This document shows positions 1-9,902 of a stretch of 64,000 nucleotides of DNA, piece by piece. The stretch spans positions 62,001-126,000 of the forward strand of contig NJPS01000057.1 in the NCBI GenBank assembly GCA_002946415.1. Direction: 5' to 3'. The position numbers and the translations under genes were made by a program. The notes under the pieces are model-generated. The model did no database searches and was not told the DNA's origin. It saw nothing but the letters and a program-made list of their open reading frames with translations. The stretch is from Rutstroemia sp. NJR-2017a BVV2 (taxonomy: Eukaryota; Ascomycota; Leotiomycetes; Helotiales; Rutstroemiaceae). Every line of letters starts with the position of its first letter. Position 1 is the first letter of the stretch.

Positions 1-951
1 GAGGCGGTAGTAAAGCTGCTGCTCGAGAGAGGTGCTCACCTTGAGACTATGGATGAGTGGAATCAGACGCCGCTATTATTGGCTGCACAACATGGGCACG
101 AGGCAGTAGTAAAGCTGCTGCTCGATAGAGGTGCTGATATTGAATTTAAGGGTGGATGGAATGGAACGCCGTTGTTACAGGCTGCAACGAACGGGCACGA
201 GGCGGTAGTGAAGCTGCTGCTCGAGAGAGGTGCTTACATTGAGACTATGGATAAGTCGAATCGGACGCCGCTATCATTGGCTGCAGAACATGGGCACGAG
301 GCGGTAGTAAAGCTGCTGCTCGAGAGAGATACTTACCTTGAGACTATGAATAAGTGGAATCAGACGCCGCTATTATTGGCTGTACAACATGGGCACGAGG
401 CGGTAGTAAAGCTGCTGCTCGATAGGGGTGCTGATATTGAATCTAATAGTGGATGGAATGGAACGCCGTTGTTACAGGCTGCAACGAACGGGCATAAGGC
501 GGTAGTAAAGCTGCTGCTCGATAGAGGTGCTGATATTGAATTTAAGGGTGGATGGAATGGAATACCGTTGTCACAGGCTGCAAAGAACGGGCATGAGGCG
601 GTAGTGAGGTTACTGGTTGAGGGAGGTACTGATATCGAAGCTAAGGATAGATTGGGTTATACGCCGCTATCATTGGCTGCAAAGTATGGGCACGAGGCGG
701 TAGTAAAGCTGCTGCTGGAGAGAGGCGCTCACCTCGAGACCAAGGATAAACTTTATGATCGGACACCGCTACTATGGGCTGCAGAGTGTGGGCATGAGGC
801 GGTAGTGAGGTTACTAGTTGAGGGAGGTGCTGATATCGGAGCTAAGGATAAACGGGATTATACACCGCTACTATGGGCTACAGAGATTGGGCATAAGGCA
901 GTAGTGAAGCTACTGCTTGAGGCAAGGGATGATGGTGTAGTAGGGAGATGA
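1..951 (+). CDS. Ankyrin-repeat protein, 5' end missing
   Basis: The reading frame is open from base 1, so the N-terminus lies outside the window; the stop is TGA at 949-951. About nine and a half ankyrin repeats of roughly 33 residues are visible, each with the helix-turn-helix core TPLxxAAxxGHEAVVKLLL followed by a G(A)xIE hairpin. The repeats are close to identical at DNA level, which points to recent duplication. The array also has a higher order: a WNQTPLLLA repeat is followed by a GWNGTPLLQAATNG repeat, and this pair occurs twice. No catalytic domain lies in this part; such arrays often form the C-terminus of fungal NACHT/STAND or HET-type proteins, so the missing N-terminus decides the function. 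Ankyrin repeats generally bind proteins. The tail after the last repeat is short (EARDDGVVGR). Identity as an ankyrin array is secure; the role is unknown. Confidence 0.9.
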   Translation, partial: EAVVKLLLERGAHLETMDEWNQTPLLLAAQHGHEAVVKLLLDRGADIEFKGGWNGTPLLQAATNGHEAVVKLLLERGAYIETMDKSNRTPLSLAAEHGHEAVVKLLLERDTYLETMNKWNQTPLLLAVQHGHEAVVKLLLDRGADIESNSGWNGTPLLQAATNGHKAVVKLLLDRGADIEFKGGWNGIPLSQAAKNGHEAVVRLLVEGGTDIEAKDRLGYTPLSLAAKYGHEAVVKLLLERGAHLETKDKLYDRTPLLWAAECGHEAVVRLLVEGGADIGAKDKRDYTPLLWATEIGHKAVVKLLLEARDDGVVGR

Positions 952-1218
952 GAGCTTGGATATGATGTCTTCCTTCCCAGAATCGGATAGCAAGGATACC
1001 GATTCCCTGTTATCATCGTGGTGAATAACAAATATAGCAAGCTTCTTTTAGATTGATTCCGAACATGCAAATGTATGTGTATATATACTCCCTCAGTATT
1101 CCAATCTCCAACCCAAGTCCCATCCACCTATCCCAATCCCACTCCCAATATTATGCACACCCCATACTTTTCCACCCTCACAATCAACCTATTCACATCC
1201 CCCTTCCCCCTCCCCCCT

Positions 1219-2932
1219 CTACCCCTCACAACAAGCCACCGCCACCGCCGCCCCCAACAACGAGCTCTCCTCCGCATACATCAATTCCACCCTGCCCATC
1301 TCCCCCCCACTCGCACTCACCAATCCATCCAAAAACCCCTGCATACCACTTCGAAACCCCGGATAGTTCTCCAGCACAGACCCATTATACGCCACCACCG
1401 TATGCACCGAGTCCGCGGGCGCGATACCTTCTGCTTCGTTGCGCATGCTCCAGAGAGAATGCACACCTGCGGCGAGGAGGGCGCTGGCGCGTTGGGTGAC
1501 GAGGGAGGCGATGAGGCGGAGGGAGCGAATGTCTGAGGGAGTGGGGGTGTGCGGGGAGGGGTGCGTGGTGGAGAAGATTTGGATGGCGTGGGAGAGGGAG
1601 GGGGAGGGGTCGCTGGGGGGTTGTTAGTTTGGGTTGTTATATGGAATTGATTGAGGGACAAAAATAAGAGGAAAAAAGAGAAGGAAATAAACTCACGTCT
1701 CAATCCTAGACAACGTCTCCGTCTCCAACGAAAACTGCTCCCTAAGACTCAGCGGAACCACCCCCCCAAACAACCCCGCCGTCTGAATCCCATCCACCAA
1801 CACCATCCTCACAATCTCCCCGAGATACCCCCCACCCGTAAGATGTTCAAACGGTTGAAAATCCGGTGCCGGATGTGTAGCTTTGATCTTCTGATCCCAT
1901 TTCGTACACGGCAGGATCTTACCCCCAAACATCGACAGCTCGGTATTAACAATCACATGTTTAGCGCGCTCATGCCACGACGAAGGACGAATGCCAAACT
2001 TCTCCGACGAAATGAGATGGACAGGTAAATGAGCAGCGGCGTTCATACCGGTTCCTAAAATGAGCGCGAAGCGAGTGGTGGGGTCGATATATGCTTTTGA
2101 AAGTAACGTTGCGGAAGAATCGTTCACGATGGCGTTGAGTTGGATATTGAGACCTTTTCTTGAGCAACATTCCTGGATAATGTCGCCGAGATCTTTCCCC
2201 AGCAGTCCATGAGCTGCGAGAAACCCCTTTCCCATTCCCATTAGTAATCCGCTTCGAAGGGACTTTTGACTGGGGGATGGTCAGCTGATTCAGGTCGAGA
2301 TAATTAACAGGTACGCACTCGATAGGAAAGGACCAAGATAGGCCCATGGACAATGGTGGTTTGGACATATCATGTCCTTCTGCTTGTTCTGAAAGTGTTT
2401 CCTCAATCCTATCTGCCATCCATTCGAAAAATGCCATCCCTTTAAGACATCTCTCTGCATTTCCAATTTTAAAAGATTTCGACCTCAAAATCTGCGTCTC
2501 ACCTCCTCCAGATTTGGATCCCGCCAATCGTATTAATGCCACTCGAAATGTCGAACCGCCAACATCCAACGCCAAATAGGTCCCGCATTCATCTCCATGG
2601 GGTAATTGATGATTGTATGAAGGGAGCATACATAGCGGATTATCCCGCAAGCACTTTTCGAATTCCTTCTTCAATCCATCCGACAGTGCTAGGAGAGTAG
2701 CTTCATCTGTAGCTTCTTTAAAAGAAGCTTCGACATCTTTGAGAAATTTCGCAATCTTTTTCGCGGAAGGGTCGTCGACTTCCAAGTTGTGCTCTTTGCT
2801 GAGCGACGAGGGTGGTGGAATCCAAAACTTGATGAGGATTTCAATGACGGATTTGGTCTTGAGAAGTGAGCGAAGTAAAGCGGCATAGAAAGCCCGTCGT
2901 ATCTGAATCATGGCAGCGATGAACAGCTGCAT
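1219..2932 (-). CDS. Divergent hexokinase, probable N-acetylglucosamine kinase (HXK3-like)
   Basis: Three exons on the minus strand (2932-2319, 2269-1697, 1612-1219; introns of 49 and 84 bp) give 526 aa with all phases consistent. Hexokinase motifs are present in order: phosphate-1 loop LALDVGGSTFRVALI, sugar-binding LSWSFPI, KGF after the first junction, catalytic Asp in VNDSSATL, phosphate-2 loop LILGTGMNAA, NTELSMFGG, YLGEIVR, and C-terminal EESSLLGAA. Several differ from glucose hexokinases (NDTVGTL, GTGTNA and NxEWGxF are usual). The N-terminal stretch is basic and hydrophobic, which could be a membrane or mitochondrial signal. An alternative start is the second Met. Its neighbours are the deaminase and deacetylase of GlcNAc breakdown, so the likely reaction is ATP-dependent phosphorylation of GlcNAc to GlcNAc-6-phosphate. 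The family call is firm; substrate is inferred from context and divergence. Confidence 0.88.
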
Positions 2933-4996
2933 GTTATGGAGTGTTGATACATATAGGAAATCCCTCCGAGAAGAGGGCGCTAAGGGGCGGATTTGCGGTG
3001 CTAGGATGAGGGTGATATTGGCCCGCTTTCCCCATAACCCAACATCAACACGAATATAAGGTAAGATTGAGGGTCAATTTGTAAAAGAAAAGCCAATTTT
3101 ATTTGGGTTTTTTGTATGTAATAGCTGTAATGGGGAAGGTGTGAAGGGGTTAAGGGATGAAGGTGTAAAGGTGTTGGTGGTACAGAAACGTAGATTTGCG
3201 GTGGGTAAATGGTATGAGGTGACTGGTGTGTGGTAGGATTTGACCTCTCGTGCTCGTAAAGAATATGTGGGTAATAACGAATTGGGCCGATGTGTAGGGA
3301 GTAGTAACAACGAACCGGTCCAGAAGAGCCGTACGAGGTGCCAGATGTTGCTTCAGTCTTCTCAGGTAGCAGTGTCGCTATACAAGAATGAAGTATGGAA
3401 TGGGATGCTGGCAATTACGCCATCATGGAAGGGATGGCAAATGGGGCTGGACTAATCCAACGATTGGTCCCAAGGATGGATGGAGGATGACAAAGAAAGT
3501 AGAGTTTCAGGATGACCATGAAAAGCAAAGAATACGGGTGTTGGCTAGTAACATTCACATTGTATTCCATCGATGCTTGGTATGCTCAAAGGATCCGGTG
3601 AGTAGTTTGCGCAATGCAGTTGTGTAGAGCAGAGCAGAGCAGGGCAGCAAGCAGTGACCAAGTCGATTGTTTTTGTCAAGAAGCGCTTGATTGAGCGGCA
3701 GATCCCTGCCCACATAGTACAATACATGATAGGTGATGTCCCGTTTCCCCTGCATGACTGGATAATTGGCTGTTGCCGCAAATCTTCCCTCGTACCTCTC
3801 GTCCCTATGTCGGCAAGTTGTTTGTCTCAGACTCTAAGGTTATCGTATTTGACTCAGAGATCCACAAACCACGATATGCTGTCTCTAGCTAAATAAAGCA
3901 AATGAGCGTGCTGGTCGCGGCGAAATGATAGGTAGGGTGTTCGTGTCGGGTAACCAGCAAAGAAGGTCGTTGAAGGCAACGTTACAATTGCGGACGTTTT
4001 TCTGGAGTGGAGTGGTGGAGTGGTGGAGTGGTGGTGTTACATGAATTTGCTGGTGTGGAGCATGATCAGGATCCGTCGCCGTAATAAGTGGGGACGAGCA
4101 GCAGAAACAGCTAAGCGACGAACCTCGGAATGAACAATCGATAACGATAAGAAGATTTCTGTGAGCTTATCTAATCTAATCGAGCGGAGCGCCAGAAGTC
4201 CGCGTGCTGCGCTAACCTTTATAGGCAACGGCTGTCAGTGTCACTTCGCCTAAGTTTCCCCGGATATGCGATATGACTTGCGTGAAGACGTCGAGATGTT
4301 CAAACCATACTACACTGTAGTTCACAAACGTTAACGTCCTTCCAACAAGTGACGTAAAGTGATATCCCACTGTATCGTACTGTAGTGTATTGCACTATTG
4401 TCCATACATGAAATTCATGATGGTCATTCGCACCACGATGGCTCATTCAAAGTATAATCGGTTCACTAATTGCTTGCAACGATGCCCTGGGACGACACCA
4501 ATCACCGGGATCTCCTGTGAGCTCCGTAAGCAAATTCACTATCTGGGCTGTTGGCCTCTACCACCCTTTCGAGATCCTATCAGTCAAGGCACGGGTGACG
4601 TTTCATACGATACACCACGATGGACGGACGAGTAATGGAGACTGGAGGTCACGATACTGCGTCTGTCCAATGGGATATGTTACCAACGGACATGCTCAGA
4701 AGGTTTGATACTGCTGGCCCGATATTTTCACAGTGAAGCAAGGTGCTTGACTCTTTCTTACTATCTGTTGTGTCATTTCGCTTTGATACGGCTGTCAAGC
4801 TTGTGATAGACTGATAGTAAATAGCTCATTTCTTTATTCTATTCACTTCTTTGCTACAGCAGTACCTCTGGAACTTATACCCAAACCTGCTTGAATTCTT
4901 TCTTACCACAACTTTCTTCTACTTATCCACCAAAATCTCCTTGAACCTCCAACACACAAAGAAAGCCATTCAGAGAATTCTTCTACTACCATCAAC
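2933..4996. other. Intergenic: shared upstream region of the hexokinase and deaminase genes
   Basis: The two genes diverge from this 2.1-kb spacer, so it should hold both promoters. I see no coding frame with a recognisable domain. There are small direct repeats, for example GTGGTGGAGTG units near 4005-4035. The stretch before the deaminase start (about 4840-4990) is pyrimidine-rich, as is common just upstream of fungal start codons. Confidence 0.5.
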
Positions 4997-6319
4997 ATGA
5001 GGCTCATCATCAGAGACAGTCCTACCCAAGCTTCGGCTTATATTGCGCAATACATCATCGGTAAGGCATACTACCCCTCCATTTCTCCGCCGGTAACACC
5101 CTCTGCAGATGCATATTAACGTTCTTCACCTCTCAGATCGAATCAAGGCATTCGCACCCACCCCCGAACATCCTTTCGTTCTTGGACTTCCCACCGGTTC
5201 CTCTCCCGTAGGCATTTACAAAATCCTCGTCGAGAAATACAAAGCTGGCGAAATCTCCTTCGAAAATGTCGTCACCTTCAACATGGTATGTTAAGCTTCT
5301 TTGCATACATCAATGCGCCTCATTGCGCCCCGTCTGTACGAGCGTTGCACTGACTCAGCTCGCTTCACAGGATGAATACATCGGTATTCCACGCAACCAC
5401 CCAGAAAGTTACCACACATTTATGTACAAACACTTCTTCTCCCACGTCAATGTCCACCCCTCCAATGTACACATCCTGAACGGCAATGCCGAGAACCTAG
5501 AAGCCGAATGTGTGCAATACGAAGAAGCGATCAAGGCCGCAGGAGGCATTGATTTGTTCCTTGGCGGAATTGGCCCCGACGGACATATTGCGTTCAACGA
5601 GCCTGGATCTTCTCTTGCGTCTCGTACCAGAGTCAAGACTTTGGCTTATGATACCATTATTGCCAATTCTCGCTTCTTTGGCAACGATTTGGAGAAAGTT
5701 CCGAAGATGGCTTTGACTGTGGGTGTCCAAACTGTTTTGGAGGCGAGGGAGGTGGTTATTATTATTACTGGGGCTCATAAATCTTTGGCGTTGAAGAAGT
5801 GTATTGAAGAGGGTGTTAATCATATGTGGACTCTTTCGAGTTTGCAACTTCATCCTCATCCTATGATTGTAGTTGATGAGGATGCGACGCTTGAGTTGCA
5901 GGTCAAGACCGTTAAGGTGTGTCTTTTCTTTTCTTTTGCCCTTCATTTTCCCCACTGACCTTTCCCCTTCCCCTCACCCTGCTCTCCCCCATGCCTCCCT
6001 CCCCTTCCCTCTTCTCTCCATCTTCTCCCTCACCCCCACCAACCTAACCAAAACCCAGTATTTCAAATCCATCGAACAAGTCGCCGCCTCCCAAGGTTTC
6101 GAGCAGATCCTCCCCTCCGCTGCACGCACCGGCCCCAAGCGCTCCGCCCCCATCCCGCCCATGCCCGAGAGCCTCAAGAAAGAAGAACCAACCATCCAGG
6201 CCCCGCAGCCGCTCACCAGCACCCTGTTGGCGGCGCCCGCGACGGAGTATCCGATTCGGAGGAGCATTACCCCCGAACTGGTGCCTGATCGCATGGCGAG
6301 TCGGATTATTAGTGCTTAG
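4997..6319 (+). CDS. Glucosamine-6-phosphate deaminase
   Basis: Four exons (4997-5060, 5137-5285, 5371-5916, 6059-6319) give 339 aa. It converts glucosamine-6-phosphate to fructose-6-phosphate plus ammonia, the last step of cytosolic GlcNAc catabolism. Diagnostic motifs are [14 protein letters not shown] (phosphate loop), TFNMDEYIGI and [16 protein letters not shown]. The predicted residues D72, D141, H143 and E148 have the same numbers as the catalytic residues of E. coli NagB, which supports the splice model. The start MRLIIRD matches the usual NagB start. The last exon adds a proline- and serine-containing tail of about 60 residues beyond the bacterial core; fungal homologues often have such tails. 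It lies between the hexokinase and the deacetylase genes. I recognise it as the fungal dam1 type. Confidence 0.95.
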
Positions 6320-7239
6320 GGAAATGGGTAGGGGGAGAGAAGAGCGGTGGAGAGAGAAAAAATTTGGGAGGGTTGAGGGAGAAAGGGCGGGAAGAAGATG
6401 GTAGGGAAGGAAGAGACACAAAAATTGTAAAAATGAAAGCCGGGAATTTGATCACTTGATTTGACAGAGGATGGAAGATGATATTTGGCGATGTATTCTT
6501 CTTCACTTCAGATCAGTGGGCGTTTTGGGGATTGGTATGTACTTTGGAGCTGATACAGATTGACGATGGACGATTGGACCGAAGATAAATTGAGAAATCT
6601 CGACTTACATAGCAGGAAGGAATTTAAGTAGAAGAGCAAATCAATAAGTAAATTATGAGAAGATCTTTCTCGATGATGGATGAATGGATTGGGTAGATAG
6701 AAGAATAAACTAGAATTAAATAAAATATACGAAGATTAAAATATAATTTAGTTTCTTGTTCGTTCGTATCGCTTTTGATTAAGTCAGTTTAAGGTTAGCT
6801 GAGGTTGTATTTAAGTCGGCATTCGAGTATGACAAGATACTCCTGCGCAAAAAGATACTCTTATACGAAAAGATACTCCTGCACGAAAACATACGAAAAC
6901 GAAGAGATATAGAAACAGTTTAACTTAATTAATCTAGATTTTATATTTCTTAAATATATCTACATTTATTTCTTCCTTTCTAACTTCTTGATATCTAACA
7001 GATTCTACCATTTTCATAATTCTGGTGGGTCGGGCTTATCTATCTAGATACAATTTGTAAATTTCCCTTTTTCGTTTTCCCTTCATATTTCGTATCGTAC
7101 TTAACTTGTACCACTCATTTCCTGCCCACAGCCGGTATTTCCTCCTGCAAAAAAGCCCCTATCCAGAAATTTATCCCTCGGTTCAAATTGGCGCATCTCC
7201 GTCTCCCATTCCTCCACTCCCTCAAATAAAGTCATCTCC
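6320..7239. other. Intergenic between convergent deaminase and deacetylase genes
   Basis: Both flanking genes end here, so this holds two 3' untranslated regions. It is AT-rich from about 6640 to 7020 and contains a short tandem repeat (listed separately). No coding frame is supported. Confidence 0.5.
6833..6887. repeat. Three imperfect 18-bp tandem repeats
   Basis: Three consecutive copies of an AAAGATACTCCTGCACGA-like unit are visible, followed by a decayed partial copy (AACATACGAAAAC). They sit in the AT-rich spacer between two convergent genes, where they could affect 3' end formation. No function is shown by the sequence. Confidence 0.7.
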
Positions 7240-8682
7240 CTACTCAACAACCATACCACCCTTCATCCCACCCAACCTCCCCTCCTCAACCTCCCTATCA
7301 AAAACCTTAACCCCAAACTTCCACACCTGCTCCACTACCACCCTCCTCCCCCCTTCCTCCGTCCACTCCTCCCCCAGCACACACAAATCCGCATCCGCCC
7401 CTCCCTCTAACCCCCCTTTCCGCCCCCACACCCCCAACATCCGCGCCGGCGTCTCCGTCACAGCTTTCAATCCCTGCGCTAGCGTGCACCCCGTCCAGTC
7501 CACGAAATTATTCACACACTCCACCAGCGTGATGCTGCTGCCTGCGATCTTGCCATCGCTTTCGAGCGTTAGTTCGTTGCCGCGTTTGTGGATGAAGGAG
7601 GATTTATATGGATACCGGCCGGAGGGGAGACCAAGGAGGTGCATGGCGTCGGTGACGAGGATTAGGCCCGAGGGGTGCGCGTTGTAGGCTAGGGTGCAGG
7701 TGCTGGGGTGGAGGTGGATGCCGTCGGCGATGAGGCCGAAGTAGGGGCGTTTGGGGAGGCGGGGGGTGCTGAGGGAAGGGGAGGAGGGGGGGGATGGGGG
7801 GAGGGATTTGGAGTTAGGGGAGACACCGAGGAGGCCAAAGATTCCGGGGTTGCGGTGATGGAGAGGGCGCATGGCGTTGAAGAGGTGGGTTATCATGGTT
7901 GCGCCGGCGGTGATGGCGGAGGTGGCTTCTTCGTAGGTGGATTCCGTGTGCCCGATGCTGAAGATTATGTTGTGGGGTGGGGAGGTGAGGGGGGTGATGA
8001 GGGAGGTCATGTAGGGGAGTTCGGGGGCGGCGGTCATGAGGCGGATGTTTCCTTGGAGATTGGAGGCGCCGTAGCAGGCGGCGATGGAATTGAGAGAGTC
8101 CGAGGTGGGTTCTTGGAGGACTGGGATTGGATGGATGCCATTTTTGGTGGGGGAGATAAAGGGACCTTCGACGTGAGCGCCGAGCGATTCACTTCCATCG
8201 GAAGGAAGACGATGAGTTCCTGACGGACCAAGGGATGGAAGTGCCTTTTTGATAAACATTAGCAGGATGTAAATCTTAAGAGGGTAAGTACATACATGAT
8301 GATAAACCTCAGGTCGGGATGATGTAATAGTAGGAAGATAAGAAGTAACACCCGTCTTCACCAACAACTTATTGACCTGTCTAAAATTCTTCCCATATGT
8401 ATTTGGATCTCCATCTTCTGCAATAGAAGCAAAGTCGAATCCAAATGCTCCATTTAATTGCACATCGATAAATCCCGGGGAGATGATACGACCACCGAGA
8501 TCGATTGTCTCGTCTGGGACGCAGAGTTCGGAATAGAAGGCCTCTTGACTTTGGATGATTTTTCCGGTGGATGATGAGACCCAGAGGTCTTGAGTAACGA
8601 GCTCTTCTCCTTTGAGGATTCGACAGTTGGTGAACTTGGTGATTCTGCCTGGTGGGGGGGAAGCTGGTAGGGCGGAAGGCAT
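7240..8682 (-). CDS. N-acetylglucosamine-6-phosphate deacetylase
   Basis: It removes the acetyl group from GlcNAc-6-phosphate to give glucosamine-6-phosphate and acetate. Two exons (8682-8296 and 8244-7240) give 463 aa. The 51-bp intron (8245-8295) starts GTATGT, contains TGCTAAT as a branch site and ends AAAAAG; its length is a multiple of three and it has no stop, so the frame reads through it. Amidohydrolase motifs are visible: GRIISPGFIDVQLNGAFG near the N-terminus, the metal-site HVEGPFI, IGHTESTY, THLFNAMRPLHHR, LIADGIHLHP and LVTDAM. A Pro/Ser-rich insertion follows GLLGVSPNS, which I take as a surface loop. It is convergent with the deaminase and divergent from the GH3-GNAT gene. It corresponds to the fungal dac1 type. 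Confidence 0.95.
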   Translation of the reverse strand: MPSALPASPPPGRITKFTNCRILKGEELVTQDLWVSSSTGKIIQSQEAFYSELCVPDETIDLGGRIISPGFIDVQLNGAFGFDFASIAEDGDPNTYGKNFRQVNKLLVKTGVTSYLPTITSSRPEVYHHVCTYPLKIYILLMFIKKALPSLGPSGTHRLPSDGSESLGAHVEGPFISPTKNGIHPIPVLQEPTSDSLNSIAACYGASNLQGNIRLMTAAPELPYMTSLITPLTSPPHNIIFSIGHTESTYEEATSAITAGATMITHLFNAMRPLHHRNPGIFGLLGVSPNSKSLPPSPPSSPSLSTPRLPKRPYFGLIADGIHLHPSTCTLAYNAHPSGLILVTDAMHLLGLPSGRYPYKSSFIHKRGNELTLESDGKIAGSSITLVECVNNFVDWTGCTLAQGLKAVTETPARMLGVWGRKGGLEGGADADLCVLGEEWTEEGGRRVVVEQVWKFGVKVFDREVEEGRLGGMKGGMVVE

Positions 8683-9902
8683 CTTGGCGGCCGAACGTGA
8701 ACACTAGGCGATGTTCAATGCGATGTTCAATGCGATGATTAGGGTAGATTGATAAAGCAAAGGAGCAAAGGAGGAAGGAAGGCAGGTTGTGTAGAAGTGT
8801 ACAACCAGTAAAGGAAAGAAAGATAAAGACAAAGAAACAGAATAACTTTGCTGAAACTCGTAGGTACAGGAGTCAAATTCACTGCCTGCCATGGGATAAT
8901 GCTCTACCTCTAATAATGACCATTTCAATTTTTCATTCACTGAAATCACCCTACCGTATCTACTATCTACATGAGATGACATCGATAGCGAGCGAACAAC
9001 AAATCCGGTACTCGATATCAGACACATGACAAAGCAACTGGAACGGAGACTTCCTGCCTAAAGCAAAAACTTAACTTGTATGGTATCGTGACTCAGTCTG
9101 TATCGCACCCGACATGATACCTGGCGTCAGGAAGATGGGATGGGATGGTGGCAGGTATGGTGGTAAGGGATGGTATGGTGGAAGAGAAAAATAGATGGTG
9201 GGTTGATCGTCAGTGTAAATCTACAACATGTAACGTCGTATTCCAACATCGGATCGCCGGAGGGATTTATCGATGGAGGGATTGATATTAGATAAGAACA
9301 ATGAATGCCAAGCCGCCGAGGTTTATATGTGTTGAATGAAAATTCAAAATGAAATGAAAAAGTAAAATGTACAGGTTGATGAAGCCCTCGATGTCTTGCG
9401 CTCCCTTACTTGAAGCAAAATGCGTGAGTTGTGAAATATTAAGAAGTTGCCATCCCGACCCAAAAGCCGCACGGATGTAAACAAGCATACCCGTCCGGTC
9501 ATGTGATTGGTTGCTCGTTCCGGAAATGCAAGCGACAGTAATCTTCCATTTCTCCACTTACCCCAGCTTCATTTCGGAAGCTTTGGCGTCGCACCAGATC
9601 TCGAACACATGTGAGGCTGATGAATAACCATACATACACAAATACACACTCAATGAAAACCCTTTGCCTCTGTTCCAAAGTGGCGACAGGGAGGCGTCGG
9701 TCATGATTTATTGCCATTAAGCTCATCCTCGTCTCGTATTACACATTCACTTCCTTTTTCTACCTACTTTGCTGTGCTATGATACCTTGATCGCGTGTGG
9801 AACAGCCAACGTTGCGCCGAACAGTTCAAGGCTTCGTTACATACCAAGAGTGCCCTATCCGACCACGACCAGATCGTACACGACCCCTGCTGTTGATGCA
9901 AG
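8683..9902. other. Divergent promoter region of deacetylase and GH3-GNAT genes
   Basis: Both genes point outward from this 1.2-kb region, which makes shared control plausible. A stretch at about 9135-9200 is rich in GGGATGG and GGTATGG units. I see no supported coding frame and did not identify a specific regulator site. Confidence 0.5.

Noticed and set aside
1053..1703. Several proline/serine-rich open frames on both strands
   Set aside because: They overlap the hexokinase third exon and its intron and reflect the composition of the other strand.
7708..8223. Long Gly/Glu-rich plus-strand frame
   Set aside because: It is the antisense of the deacetylase gene, with composition dictated by that gene.
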